From an uncultured Roseovarius sp. (GTDB lineage: Bacteria; Pseudomonadota; Alphaproteobacteria; Rhodobacterales; Rhodobacteraceae): a DNA stretch of 64,000 bases. Below are positions 1 to 9,138 of this stretch, piece by piece. Position 1 is the stretch's first letter, and the number at the start of each line of letters is the position of its first letter. The DNA is taken from NCBI GenBank assembly GCA_947496175.1, contig CANMBU010000001.1, positions 806,001 to 870,000 on the forward strand, written 5' to 3'. The notes beneath the pieces are model-generated. The model did not search any database and was not told where the DNA came from. It was given only the letters and a program-made list of their open reading frames with translations. The position numbers were made by a program, and so were the translations under genes.

Positions 1-265
1 CGCATTGCGCCGCAACCATAGACCAATAAAAGTAAGGCCGATTGCGTCCGGCGATTGCGATGAAGTCGCCCTCGTTGACGCCAAGGTTCAGCAATCCCAG
101 AGCAAGCGCTTCAATCTCTTTCTCGGTTTCAGCCCAGGTCCAGGTTTGCCAGATACCGTATTCTTTTTCGCGGTAAGCCGGTTTTGCCCCGAACTGGGTA
201 ACATTCCGATGAAGAAGCGCCGGAATGGACTGAAGCCCCTCCGCCGCCATTGACGACTTTGCCAA
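1..265 (-). CDS. AMP-dependent acyl-CoA synthetase, N-terminal fragment
   Basis: Only the first 88 codons lie in the window; the gene continues past base 1. The translation has the opening of long-chain acyl-CoA synthetases (FadD15-like): a segment on bringing a free enzyme into use, AKPAYREKEYGIWQTWTW, then EIEALALGLLNLGV and GDFIAIAGRNRP. The family activates a fatty or aryl acid with ATP and CoA. A TTG at 265 is chosen as start because GGGAGG (complement of 273-278) sits 7 bases upstream; the in-frame ATG at 250 has no ribosome site at useful distance. The catalytic AMP-binding motifs are outside the window, so substrate class is open. Confidence 0.8.
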   Translation of the reverse strand, partial: MAKSSMAAEGLQSIPALLHRNVTQFGAKPAYREKEYGIWQTWTWAETEKEIEALALGLLNLGVNEGDFIAIAGRNRPYFYWSMVAAQC

Positions 266-466
266 TTCTTTTCCTCCCGTTGTTCGCTAAGCGAACGGAT
301 CGTCATTCAGCGGACGATTCTTAACACTCCCTAGAGTGCGCGCCTAACAGTCGACGTCAACTTTTTCCTGATGTTTTCCAGATTCCTACGAATTGTAACA
401 AGGCCCGTGCAACCCTTGACATCCTGCACCACCTGACCGGAATTGAGGGAGGAGGAGTGCTGCATT

Positions 467-1069
467 ATGACGAGACCACAGCTGGACTTCTGGTTCGAGT
501 TTGCCTCGACCTATTCCTACCTGAGCGTGATGCGTTTGCCGGAACTGGCCTCAGAAGCTGGAGTGGACGTCAACTGGAGGCCCTTTCTGCTTGGGCCAAT
601 TTTCAAATCACAAGGCTGGGACACATCGCCTTTCGTTGTTTATCCCGCCAAGGGAAAACACATGCTGCGTGATATGGAGCGGCGTGCAGAACGCTGCGGC
701 TTGCGGTTTCGACATCCCAGTCCCTTCCCACAAAACAGTCTGTTGGCGGCGCGCGTGGCACAGATTGCACTTGAAGAACCACAAGGCGTTACGTTTTGCC
801 AAAACGTTTACTTAATGCAATTCGATGAAGGACAGAACATCGAGGAGCCGGAGGTGATCGCCGCTTGTTTAGAAGCGGCAAAACTTCCCACGGACATAAT
901 TGAACGAGCCCAAGAGGTTCCCAACAAGCATCGCCTGCGTGAAACCACCGAAGAGGCCATGCGTTACGGCATTTTCGGCGCACCAAGCTTTACCGTGGGC
1001 GATGAGCTTTTTTGGGGTGATGACCGGCTGGAAGCAGCGCTGGAATGGGCTGCCAAAGCAGAACCATGA
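467..1069 (+). CDS. DsbA-family 2-hydroxychromene-2-carboxylate isomerase-like protein
   Basis: A 200-residue protein of the DsbA/GST-kappa fold. The opening LDFWFEFASTYSYLS matches the family, in which a Ser replaces the thioredoxin Cys pair and binds glutathione. The end, GIFGAPSFTVGDELFWGDDRL, is the conserved cis-Pro region (APSF) and C-terminal helix. Homologues isomerise 2-hydroxychromene-2-carboxylate in naphthalene breakdown, but many roseobacters carry copies without that pathway, so the true substrate is unknown. The start at 467 follows AGGGAGGAGGAG at 446-456; a longer frame from 443 would place the start before this site. The stop overlaps the kinase start in ATGA, so the two are translationally coupled. 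Confidence 0.85.
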   Translation: MTRPQLDFWFEFASTYSYLSVMRLPELASEAGVDVNWRPFLLGPIFKSQGWDTSPFVVYPAKGKHMLRDMERRAERCGLRFRHPSPFPQNSLLAARVAQIALEEPQGVTFCQNVYLMQFDEGQNIEEPEVIAACLEAAKLPTDIIERAQEVPNKHRLRETTEEAMRYGIFGAPSFTVGDELFWGDDRLEAALEWAAKAEP

Positions 1070-2967
1070 GCCCAACTGACAAAACACAGATGACCATCGC
1101 CGGTCTCAATCTGATCCAGCAAGCACTCACGATTTATGATCGCAATCTGCATCTTGCGGTATGCAACCGCCGCTTTCAGGAAATGTTCGATCTGCCCATT
1201 GCTCTGGTCACACCTGGCGCACAGTTTGCCGACACGATCCGATATCTGGCCGAACGCGGCGACTACGGCGATGTCGGAAATGTCGACCACTTCGTTGCGG
1301 ACAGAGTGGAGATCGCACGCGCGTTTGAGCCACATTACATGGAACGTACTCGCGCCAGTGGGCGGATCATCTCGGTGGAAGGTTCCCCTCTGCCAGAAGG
1401 AGGATGGGTCACGGTCTACACAGACATAACAAAGACCCGACGACAAGAAGAACTGCTCAGCACGCGGTCAGAAGAACTGTCAGATCAACTTGTCAGCTAC
1501 TCACAGGACCTCACTTCCGCAAACCGTAAACTTGAGGCAACTATCACAGCTCTGGAGGAGGCGAAACGCCAAATCACCGAAGCAGAAGCGCGCATGCGGC
1601 TGACCACGGAAATGGTTCCCGCACATATCGCACATATCGGCCCAGACTGGCACTACACTTACTCCAACCGTCGGCTGAGTGTGATCATGCCCGGAACGCA
1701 GGCCAACCCTGTAGGCCTGACCCCCAAAACGGCACTCGGAGAACAGCCCTTTGCTATTCTAGAGCCGCATTTGAAGAATGCGTTTGATGGCGCGCCTGGC
1801 GTCTTTGAATTCACCCACGAGGAAAGCTCGCGCCGAATTCGTGTGGCACTCACTCCTGATCAGGCAACGGGAGGGGTGTATATTTTGTCGATGGACATAA
1901 CCGAGGAGGCGCAAACGCGCGCAGCCTTGCAACAAACGCGACGGCGCGAAATGGCCGCGCAGCTTACGTCCGGCCTGGCGCATGACTTTTCCAACTTGCT
2001 GACCATCATTTTGGGAATGCAGTCGCGCCTACAAATAATGGCTCTGCCTGAGGATGGTGCAGAGTTGATCGCAGCCACAATCAATGCGGCGCGGCGCGGA
2101 GGGAGCCTGTTGAATCGCATTGCAGATATGACCGGGCCCAGGGAATATACACCACAGGCCATAAATATCCCTGGTTTCCTCAGCGACCTGAGCACCTTGG
2201 TGACATCCACTTTGCCCGAAGATGTGGTGTTTGAGACCATAAACGCTGCGGGCCAAAGAACCTGTCTGCTAGATCCCGGCATGTTGCAGGATTCACTGCT
2301 CAACCTGGCAATAAATGCGCGTGACGCCTGTGGTGATACGGGTAAGATCACGCTTCGCATTGAGACAATACAAGACACTTGGATCGACTTTATCATGCAA
2401 GATACCGGCGCTGGGTTTTCGGAAAAGGCGTTGGCGCATGCGTTCGATCCATTTTTCACAACCAAAGGCGGCGAAGGCTCGGGGCTTGGTCTGACGATGG
2501 TTTACGACATGACAAAACTGGCAGGCGGGCGCGTTATCTTGGCCAATCATACTGCAGGCGGTTCTGTTACATTGCGTCTGCCCTTCCGAGCCACCGATAG
2601 GATCGACGCGCCGGGACTAGTGCTACTTGTTGAAGACAGCCCCGAATTGCGCGACTCAATACGCGATATGCTGCGTGATGCGGGGCACAACGTGATTGAG
2701 GCATCGAACGTGCCTGAGGCTATTACTCTGGCCCAAAACATGCCTGAGATCACTGCAATCCTGTCAGATATTTCTCTGGAAGGAGAAGAAACCGGGCTTG
2801 ACCTGATCAAAGCTTTGTCTGGCGACACACGGCCTGTGTTTCTAATCACATCACTACCGAAAGGTGATCCGCTACACCGGGCGGCGCGGCAAATTGCACC
2901 AGTTATGCGCAAACCGTTTCACGCAAGCGCCTTGGAAGAGTTTCTCAAGTCCGGGGTCTGTGCATGA
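1066..2967 (+). CDS. hybrid PAS sensor histidine kinase with receiver domain
   Basis: 633 residues, no membrane segment or signal peptide, so a cytoplasmic sensor. In order: a PAS-7-like domain (about 13-120, with TIYDRNLHLAVCNRRFQEMF), a coiled coil (about 125-180), a second PAS-like domain (about 180-280), a HisKA-type dimer domain with H306 in GLAHDFSNLL, an ATPase domain with DTGAGF and GEGSGLGLTMVYD, and a C-terminal receiver (about 519-633; VEDSP acid pair, phospho-Asp in ILSDISL, Lys in MRKPF). It would autophosphorylate and relay to its own receiver or to the downstream regulator, whose ATG overlaps its stop in ATGA. The signal is not evident. Coupling to a DsbA-fold isomerase gene upstream is unusual. 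Confidence 0.88.
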   Translation: MSPTDKTQMTIAGLNLIQQALTIYDRNLHLAVCNRRFQEMFDLPIALVTPGAQFADTIRYLAERGDYGDVGNVDHFVADRVEIARAFEPHYMERTRASGRIISVEGSPLPEGGWVTVYTDITKTRRQEELLSTRSEELSDQLVSYSQDLTSANRKLEATITALEEAKRQITEAEARMRLTTEMVPAHIAHIGPDWHYTYSNRRLSVIMPGTQANPVGLTPKTALGEQPFAILEPHLKNAFDGAPGVFEFTHEESSRRIRVALTPDQATGGVYILSMDITEEAQTRAALQQTRRREMAAQLTSGLAHDFSNLLTIILGMQSRLQIMALPEDGAELIAATINAARRGGSLLNRIADMTGPREYTPQAINIPGFLSDLSTLVTSTLPEDVVFETINAAGQRTCLLDPGMLQDSLLNLAINARDACGDTGKITLRIETIQDTWIDFIMQDTGAGFSEKALAHAFDPFFTTKGGEGSGLGLTMVYDMTKLAGGRVILANHTAGGSVTLRLPFRATDRIDAPGLVLLVEDSPELRDSIRDMLRDAGHNVIEASNVPEAITLAQNMPEITAILSDISLEGEETGLDLIKALSGDTRPVFLITSLPKGDPLHRAARQIAPVMRKPFHASALEEFLKSGVCA

Positions 2968-3677
2968 CCCAAGTTGCAGATGCTCCTCTCGTCTCGATTC
3001 TCGATGACGAACCGGCCATTCGCACCATACTGGCCAGTGCTTTGGAAGATGCAGGGTTTCGGACCATGTCGTTCGCTCGCGCCACCGAATTTGAAGCAGC
3101 ACTGGCGAAAACCTCACCAGATGTATGTCTGGTTGACCTTTCGTTGCCTGACAAGGACGGGCTAACAGTGGTACATCAGTTGGCCCTAGAACAAGGTGCG
3201 CGGGTGATCATAATTTCCGGACGTGCCGAAGTGCGCGACAGGGTCACTGGGCTAGAGCTTGGAGCAGATGATTATATCATCAAACCGTTTGACCCCTCTG
3301 AGGTGGTTGCACGTATCAGAGCGCACCTGCGGCGGGATGCTCCAACAGAAAACAAGGCAGACACAGCAACGTTCAATGGCTGGGTCGCGCATTTCGATCG
3401 TTACGTCCTTTGCAATGAAGCTGGCATCGAAACACCGTTTTCGCATGCTGAAGGTGAGGTCCTGCGACTCTTTCTGGAGCGTCCCAAGCGCCTCATTTCC
3501 CGGCAATCCATGCAAGAGACTTTGGGCGGTGCAGCGGGAGAGAGCTTTGACAGGGCCATGGACGTCCGGATTTCGCGCCTTCGAACCAAGCTGAATGAAG
3601 ATCCAAAAAATCCAAAACTGATCAAAACAATTTATGGGGCAGGCTATATATTTCTTGGGGATGTACAATGGAGTTGA
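2964..3677 (+). CDS. OmpR-family response regulator
   Basis: 237 residues: an N-terminal receiver (1-120) with D14/D15, phosphorylation site D58 in CLVDLSLPDKDG and K107 in IIKPF, followed by a winged-helix Trans_reg_C domain (about 140-235; SRQSMQETLGG, DVRISRLRTKL, IKTIYGAGYIF). It is the obvious DNA-binding partner of the hybrid kinase just upstream, with which it shares an ATGA overlap. Target genes cannot be read from this window. No other gene follows in the same transcription unit: the next gene starts 78 bases downstream with its own GTG. Confidence 0.9.
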   Translation: MTQVADAPLVSILDDEPAIRTILASALEDAGFRTMSFARATEFEAALAKTSPDVCLVDLSLPDKDGLTVVHQLALEQGARVIIISGRAEVRDRVTGLELGADDYIIKPFDPSEVVARIRAHLRRDAPTENKADTATFNGWVAHFDRYVLCNEAGIETPFSHAEGEVLRLFLERPKRLISRQSMQETLGGAAGESFDRAMDVRISRLRTKLNEDPKNPKLIKTIYGAGYIFLGDVQWS

Positions 3678-3755
3678 TACCAGGCCGACCACATCTTCAC
3701 CCTGGCGGCCACTAAGGATACTGTGTCGCAAAGATAGTAACGAGGGCACACTGCG

Positions 3756-4406
3756 GTGGCTGAAATCATCTTAGTACGGCACGGTCAGGCCAACAGCACT
3801 GCGACCGACGAAGAAAGCTATGATCGCTTGTCTGATCTGGGCCGGGAACAGGCAAAATGGCTCGGCGATCATCTGCGTGAAACCAATCCACGGTTCGACA
3901 GAGTTTTGACCGGGACCCTAAGCCGGCAAGTCGAGACAGCTCGCGCAATGGGCTACGACAGACTCAGCCAAGATACGAGACTGAATGAGTTGAGTTACTT
4001 CGCGCTGGCCGATGCGGCCCTGACCGAACATGGTGTGCCAACTCCGCAGTCGACAGCCGATTTCGCCACGCATCTGCCGCTCTTAATGGACTTGTGGATG
4101 AGCGATCAGTTGTCCGACGTGCCTGAGAGGTTTGACAGCTTTGCGTCCCGGATCACACATCTCATTGATGAGATGTGCAATGCCGCCGGGAGGACGCTTT
4201 TGGTAACGTCTGGTGGCGTAATTGGCGTGGCCATGCGCCACGCTCTGAATCTCGACAAGAAAGGCATGGCAAAGATCATGCTGCAGGTCACAAACGCCTC
4301 TCTGCATCGATTGCATTTTGTGCATGAGACACTGATGGTCGGCGGGTTCAATGCCACACCTCATCTGGATACACCCGAACGTGCCCATGCCCGCACATAC
4401 GTCTAG
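3756..4406 (+). CDS. histidine phosphatase family protein
   Basis: A 216-residue member of the phosphoglycerate-mutase/SixA superfamily. The phospho-accepting histidine is H9 in ILVRHGQANS; the second catalytic region is LVTSGGVIGVAMRHAL. Such proteins dephosphorylate sugars, nucleotides or proteins, and length and motif do not decide which. The start is GTG at 3756 with GAGGG at 3742-3746. It sits 33 bases upstream of the saccharopine pair in the same direction and may be co-transcribed with it, though no functional link to lysine breakdown is evident. Confidence 0.82.
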   Translation: MAEIILVRHGQANSTATDEESYDRLSDLGREQAKWLGDHLRETNPRFDRVLTGTLSRQVETARAMGYDRLSQDTRLNELSYFALADAALTEHGVPTPQSTADFATHLPLLMDLWMSDQLSDVPERFDSFASRITHLIDEMCNAAGRTLLVTSGGVIGVAMRHALNLDKKGMAKIMLQVTNASLHRLHFVHETLMVGGFNATPHLDTPERAHARTYV

Positions 4407-4439
4407 AAAACTAACATACGTGCTGCGACAGGAGCGAAC

Positions 4440-5495
4440 ATGACACATCTCTGGGTCAGAGCGGAAAGCCGCGAAAATGAGGATCGCGTTGGGTTAACGC
4501 CCGAGGGGGCGGCGGCACTTTTGGCTCAAGGCATGCAAGTGAGTGTTGAAGAGAGTCGCAGCCGCGTGATCCCGATCGATGGTTACCGTGACCAAGGGTG
4601 CACTATTGTTCCTGAGTTCAGCTGGCCCGATGCGCCATCAGACGCAATTGTTTTTGGGCTAAAGGAGCTTCCCGACGACGCTACGCCCCTGCAGCACAGA
4701 CACATCATGTTCGGTCATGCCTTCAAAGGTCAATTCTCGGGCCAACGACTATTAAAGCGCTTCAAAGCTGGCGGCGGCACACTCTACGACCTTGAGTACC
4801 TGGTGGACGACGCCGGACGACGCGTAGCGGCATTTGGCTATTGGGCCGGGTATGCAGGGGCAGCTGTGAGCCTCCTGGCCTGGGCCGCGCAGCAACATAG
4901 TCAAAAGTGCGCAGCGGTTGAGGCTTATCACGATAAATCGGCTTTGCTTGAGGATCTCGAAGCACGCCTTGATGCAACAGGTACGCCACGTCCCACTTCT
5001 ATCGTGATTGGCGCTTTGGGGCGTGTCGGGACAGGGGCGGCGGATCTATGTGATGCGATGAATGTCTCGACAACACGCTGGGACATGGCCGAAACAGCTC
5101 ATGGAGGACCGTTCCCCGAAATCCTGAACCATGATCTTTTCCTCAACTGTATCTTCGCACGTGCTGGCACACCGGTTTTTGTGCCCAAAACGGCCCTGAC
5201 CGCTGACCGAAAGCTTTCCGTGATCGGTGATGTGGCCTGCGACCCCGACAGCGACTACAACCCCGTGCCGATCTATGATGCCGCGACAAGCTGGGCCGAA
5301 CCGGTCATGCGTGTGCATGAAAACCCGCCGCTGGATGTCATGGCCATCGACAATCTGCCGTCGCTTTTGCCGTTGGAGTCGTCCATCGACTACGCCTCAC
5401 AACTGTTGCCAACGCTGCAAAGCCTCGACAATCTGGAGAAAGGCGTCTGGGCGCGGGCGGAGGCAGAGTTTCAAACGCATGTTGGAGGGGTCTGA
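4440..5495 (+). CDS. saccharopine dehydrogenase, lysine-forming type (lysine-ketoglutarate reductase)
   Basis: 351 residues with the alanine dehydrogenase/PNT-type N-terminal domain (VRAESRENEDRVGLTPEGAA) and a Rossmann segment near 185 (IVIGALGRVGTGAADLC), the architecture of yeast Lys1 and of the LKR half of animal and plant LKR/SDH. It condenses lysine with 2-oxoglutarate to saccharopine, or the reverse. Only 3 bases separate it from the second half-enzyme gene. The pair in one operon is the bacterial lysine-catabolic arrangement known from Ruegeria (Silicibacter) pomeroyi, so degradation to 2-aminoadipate semialdehyde is more likely than biosynthesis; direction is inferred. Confidence 0.85.
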   Translation: MTHLWVRAESRENEDRVGLTPEGAAALLAQGMQVSVEESRSRVIPIDGYRDQGCTIVPEFSWPDAPSDAIVFGLKELPDDATPLQHRHIMFGHAFKGQFSGQRLLKRFKAGGGTLYDLEYLVDDAGRRVAAFGYWAGYAGAAVSLLAWAAQQHSQKCAAVEAYHDKSALLEDLEARLDATGTPRPTSIVIGALGRVGTGAADLCDAMNVSTTRWDMAETAHGGPFPEILNHDLFLNCIFARAGTPVFVPKTALTADRKLSVIGDVACDPDSDYNPVPIYDAATSWAEPVMRVHENPPLDVMAIDNLPSLLPLESSIDYASQLLPTLQSLDNLEKGVWARAEAEFQTHVGGV

Positions 5496-5498
5496 AAC

Positions 5499-6641
5499 AT
5501 GACAATACATTGGTGCGGCACAGGTCTTTCGGCCATTCCAGGACTGCGGCGACTTATTGAGGCCGGTCATGATGTTGTGGTCTGGAACAGAACAACCGAC
5601 AAGGCATTGGCCGCCGTTGGTGATCTAACAGACCGCGTCCATGCGTTTGACTTCGACACTCTCTCAGGAGATGTGATTGAAGGCGACATTGTTGTCTCGA
5701 TGCTTCCTGGCGACTGGCATGTGCCACTCGCAGAGATGTGCATCAACAAGGGCGCGCATTTTGTGTCTTCGTCCTACATCGCACCTGAAATGCGGGAGTT
5801 GCACGCCAAGGCGGTCATACGCGGCGTGGCCGTGGTCAACGAAATTGGTCTTGACCCGGGCATCGACCACCTGATGGCGCACCATCTTATTGCCGACTAC
5901 ATCGCCTCACCTGCCTTCAGCGCAGTCAATGATCTGTCTTTTCTCTCCTATTGCGGCGGCATTCCAAAGATCACGAACGCCTTTCGTTACAAGTTCAGTT
6001 GGTCGCCTTTGGGCGTCCTCAAAGCGCTACGGTCTCCGTCGAAATCCATTCGGAACTACACTGAACTCAACGTGGCCCGCCCCTGGGACGCAATCACGTC
6101 TTACGAAGCACCTTTGCCGACACCTGAAACTTTTGAAGTGTACCCCAACCGCGACTCCCTTCCGTTCATGGAGGACTACCGCTTTGCACCAGCCTGGCGC
6201 GTAAAGGAATTTGTGCGCGGCACCTTACGTCTCAACGGTTGGGCCGATGCATGGGCAGATGTCTTTGCGGAGATTGAGAGCTTGAAGGGCGATGCGGGTG
6301 AAGCCCGGCTCAAGGAAATGTCGGATCAGTTCTGGCGCGAAAATGCTTATGCAGAAGGGGAGCCAGACCGCGTGGTTCTTTGCGTCGACTTCAAAGCCGA
6401 GCGCGAAGGCACGCCGGTATGGCACAAGACCTTTGTCATGGACGCATGGGGCGATAAGCGCAGCTCGGCTATGGCGCGATTGGTTTCCGTCCCGGTCTCC
6501 ATGGCCGTCGAAGCGGTGTTGAATCGCGAAATACCCGCTGGCGTCAGCCCTGCACCGCATGATCCGAAACTGGTGACACGGTTTCTGACGGAGGTCGACA
6601 GGCTGGCCCAGCATTTACAGGTGGTTGATCACTTGGCTTAA
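5499..6641 (+). CDS. saccharopine dehydrogenase, glutamate-forming type
   Basis: 380 residues of the Lys9/SDH family. The N-terminal Rossmann fold begins IHWCGTGLSAIPGLRRL, a variant of the GxGxxG nucleotide-binding loop, followed by NEIGLDPGIDHLMAHHL, a hallmark of saccharopine dehydrogenase C-terminal domains. It would oxidise saccharopine to glutamate and 2-aminoadipate 6-semialdehyde, completing the step started by the upstream gene. It ends one base before the convergent stop of the neighbouring minus-strand gene, leaving no room for a separate terminator. Confidence 0.85.
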   Translation: MTIHWCGTGLSAIPGLRRLIEAGHDVVVWNRTTDKALAAVGDLTDRVHAFDFDTLSGDVIEGDIVVSMLPGDWHVPLAEMCINKGAHFVSSSYIAPEMRELHAKAVIRGVAVVNEIGLDPGIDHLMAHHLIADYIASPAFSAVNDLSFLSYCGGIPKITNAFRYKFSWSPLGVLKALRSPSKSIRNYTELNVARPWDAITSYEAPLPTPETFEVYPNRDSLPFMEDYRFAPAWRVKEFVRGTLRLNGWADAWADVFAEIESLKGDAGEARLKEMSDQFWRENAYAEGEPDRVVLCVDFKAEREGTPVWHKTFVMDAWGDKRSSAMARLVSVPVSMAVEAVLNREIPAGVSPAPHDPKLVTRFLTEVDRLAQHLQVVDHLA

Positions 6642-6642
6642 C

Positions 6643-7572
6643 TCAGCCTTTGGCATTGAGGGCTTGTTGCATGGCCAAGATCATACGGTCACGCTCTGCT
6701 GACAACTCTTGCACGGAACGACCATCTGCGGCCTCAGCAACACCCTCGACCAACATATCCGCCGTCGGATCATCAAGCACCGGTGCGCCTAGATCATCCC
6801 ACCAGCCATTGAACGTATCACTGAAGTGATCGCAAAAAGCAGAGAGCCCACCCGGCCCGGCGCCAAGGTTAAAGAGCATCGTTGGCCCCATCGCCGCCCA
6901 GCGCAAACCGGGGCCCGCGCTCATTGCCTTGTCCACGTCGGCAACACTGGCCACACCGGATTGCACCAGATGGATCGCTTCACGCCAAACCGCAGCCTGA
7001 AGGCGATTGGCGACATGGCCCGGCACTTCTTTTTGTACTCGGATCGTCGTTTTTCCCACATCCGCGTAGAATGCTTCCGCCGCCTCTATCACGCCTTCTG
7101 CGGTGCGTTCATTTCCCATGATTTCCACCAATGGAATCAAGTGCGGCGGATTGAACGGATGACCCAAAATCATACGCGACGGGTTCTTCCAACCAGCCTG
7201 CATCTGTCCGAGCATCAGACCTGAGGCCGAGCTGGCAAGAACCGCGTCCACCTTGAGATGTGGTTCAATCTCAGCAAAAAGCCCATGCTTGATTGCTATG
7301 CGTTCAGGTACGCTTTCCTGAACGAAATCGGCATTCCTGACAGCTTCGCTCGCATCCGAATGAAACGTGACAGCCTCAGGATCCCCCCGTTCAGTCAACC
7401 CAAGCGCCTCCATGACAGGCCAGGCACGTGTGATGTCGTCTCGCACCCGTTTTTCCGCGTCCGGTGCCGGGTCATAAACCGCTACGGATCGCCCGGACGC
7501 CAAGAAAAGCGCAGTCCAGCTTGCACCTATCACACCAGCCCCAAGGCAGGTAGTTTTCTCAAAACTGGCCAT
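6643..7572 (-). CDS. 3-hydroxyacyl-CoA/L-carnitine dehydrogenase-like protein
   Basis: 309 residues. The N-terminal NAD site is CLGAGVIGASWTALFLASG (GxGxxG), then VQESVPERIAIK and GHPFNPPHLIPLVEI, characteristic of the hydroxyacid dehydrogenase group that includes L-carnitine dehydrogenase and L-gulonate 3-dehydrogenase. No hydratase domain is attached. Last gene of a five-gene minus-strand operon; its ATG overlaps the stop of the preceding SDR (TGATG). Next to a Rieske oxygenase and a choline-sulfatase-like enzyme, oxidation of a 3-hydroxy acid such as carnitine is plausible but inferred. Confidence 0.8.
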   Translation of the reverse strand: MASFEKTTCLGAGVIGASWTALFLASGRSVAVYDPAPDAEKRVRDDITRAWPVMEALGLTERGDPEAVTFHSDASEAVRNADFVQESVPERIAIKHGLFAEIEPHLKVDAVLASSASGLMLGQMQAGWKNPSRMILGHPFNPPHLIPLVEIMGNERTAEGVIEAAEAFYADVGKTTIRVQKEVPGHVANRLQAAVWREAIHLVQSGVASVADVDKAMSAGPGLRWAAMGPTMLFNLGAGPGGLSAFCDHFSDTFNGWWDDLGAPVLDDPTADMLVEGVAEAADGRSVQELSAERDRMILAMQQALNAKG

Positions 7573-8312
7573 CAGAACATTCCCGGATTGAGAGGCGAGG
7601 CTGCTGTCATGCCGCCATCCACGGTGAACATCTGACCCGTTGCAAAGGAGGCGTCATCAGACGCAAGCCAAACCGCCATGGCCGCGATGTCATCTGGATG
7701 TCCAAAACGTCCGACAGGATGGCGCAACAGAGCATCTTTGCGCGCAGCGGCAGGATCACGCGCCAGATCAAACCCCGCCTCCAACATGCCGGTGTTGATC
7801 CATCCAGGACAAATTGCGTTGCACCGAATTCGCGGTCCGTGATCCACCGCAATGGACCGCGTCAAACCATGCACAAATGCCTTGGACGCATTGTAGAGCG
7901 CCATGCCGGGATCGGCGACGTGGCCCGAAATGGACCCGATATTAATGATGGCACCGCCTGAATTCATTTTGGGGATCAGCGCACGACACGTGTTGAACAC
8001 ACCGCGGCAATTCGCGCCTACAACCGTGTCCCACTCTTTGTCTGTGCTGTCGACAACTGTTTTTTCAACTTGAACACCTGCGTTGTTCACCAGCACATCA
8101 AGTGTGTCTAAGCCTTCGGCCAAGGTCTCGACAGCCTCAACCTGGGACACGTCTGCCTGCATCCAACCCACCACGTCTGGCAAGTCTTCTGGCCGTGCGC
8201 CACGACCACAGGTCCAGACCTGCGCCCCTTCCCCCAAAAATGCATCAACGATGCCACGTCCAATCCCTTGTCGTCCACCAGTGACAAGTGCCTTCTTCTT
8301 TGCCAGTCGCAT
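7572..8312 (-). CDS. short-chain dehydrogenase/reductase (SDR)
   Basis: 246 residues of a classical SDR: cofactor loop TGGRQGIGRGI, NNAG in LDVLVNNAGVQ, catalytic Ser in IINIGSISG, and YNASK with the catalytic Tyr/Lys. The tail VWLASDDASFATGQMFTVDGG is typical. The first residues lack the Arg/Lys set that would fix NAD or NADP use. Start ATG 8312 follows AGGTGA with 5-base spacing; the frame stays open to 8588 but that part overlaps the other SDR and lacks family sequence. It is the second of two adjacent, clearly related SDR genes, perhaps from duplication. Confidence 0.85.
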   Translation of the reverse strand: MRLAKKKALVTGGRQGIGRGIVDAFLGEGAQVWTCGRGARPEDLPDVVGWMQADVSQVEAVETLAEGLDTLDVLVNNAGVQVEKTVVDSTDKEWDTVVGANCRGVFNTCRALIPKMNSGGAIINIGSISGHVADPGMALYNASKAFVHGLTRSIAVDHGPRIRCNAICPGWINTGMLEAGFDLARDPAAARKDALLRHPVGRFGHPDDIAAMAVWLASDDASFATGQMFTVDGGMTAASPLNPGMF

Positions 8313-8346
8313 CACGTTCACCTGTGTTTCACTGTTCGCAAGACGC

Positions 8347-9138
8347 TCACAAACGCATCTGCTGCACTTGGGCCGACAACCCGCCATCCAGCACCCAAAG
8401 CTGACCCGAGGCATAACGCGCTTCGTCGCTGGCCAACCAGTTTGCCAGATTGGCGATATCCTCGGGCGTGCCGTAAGTGCGCATGGGATGCACATCGCGC
8501 ACAGCCTTTTGCAGTTGGTCAATGCTCTGGTCGCCACCGCCTGATCCGTCCCCGGTGAAAAAGCTCTGCAACATCGGCGTATCGACATAACCGGGGCAGA
8601 TAGCGTTCACACGGATGCCTTCCGGGCCATGGTCACAGGCCATCGCACGGGTGAGTGCATGAACTGCTCCCTTGGTCGCGCAATAGGCCGCCAAACCCGG
8701 ATCGGCGATGAACCCGTCATATGAGCCAAAGTTGATGATGCTGGCACTGGCCCCACCCAAGGCCGCCTTTCGCATCAAAGGAAGCGCGTATTTTGAGGTC
8801 AGAAATGTACCCGTCACGTTCACAGCAAAAGACTGGTTCCACTCCTCAAGGCTGGTGTCTTCGATCGTTTTTTCGATCTCGATCCCGGCGGCATTGACCA
8901 GAATATCCAGACGCTCTTGTTCTGAAGCAACCTGATCCATGACTGCGCGAACATTGTCCTCACTGGTAACGTCCAGCTTAAGAAAAAGAGCGCTACCCTC
9001 GGGTTGACCAAGCGAGCCAGACGCATCCAGGTCGGCTGCATAGACTGTGGCACCTTCGCGCTCGAACCGATCACAGATCGCGCGGCCTATGCCCCCACGA
9101 CCACCCGTGACTACGGCCACTTTGCCCTTCAAGATCAT
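8347..9138 (-). CDS. short-chain dehydrogenase/reductase (SDR)
   Basis: 263 residues, classical SDR with TGGRGGIGRAICDRF, AADLD after strand 2 (an acidic residue there usually means NAD preference), DILVNAAG, SIINFGSYDG and YCATKGAVHALTR (catalytic Tyr and Lys). It is related to the SDR encoded 34 bases downstream. Its start overlaps the sulfatase stop by 4 bases, so it belongs to the Rieske-sulfatase operon. Substrate is unknown; by context an alcohol or 3-hydroxy intermediate of the same pathway. Confidence 0.85.
   Translation of the reverse strand: MILKGKVAVVTGGRGGIGRAICDRFEREGATVYAADLDASGSLGQPEGSALFLKLDVTSEDNVRAVMDQVASEQERLDILVNAAGIEIEKTIEDTSLEEWNQSFAVNVTGTFLTSKYALPLMRKAALGGASASIINFGSYDGFIADPGLAAYCATKGAVHALTRAMACDHGPEGIRVNAICPGYVDTPMLQSFFTGDGSGGGDQSIDQLQKAVRDVHPMRTYGTPEDIANLANWLASDEARYASGQLWVLDGGLSAQVQQMRL

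Noticed and set aside
8313..8588. Upstream extension of the second SDR
   Set aside because: It lies inside the other SDR gene in another frame and ATG 8312 has a good ribosome site.
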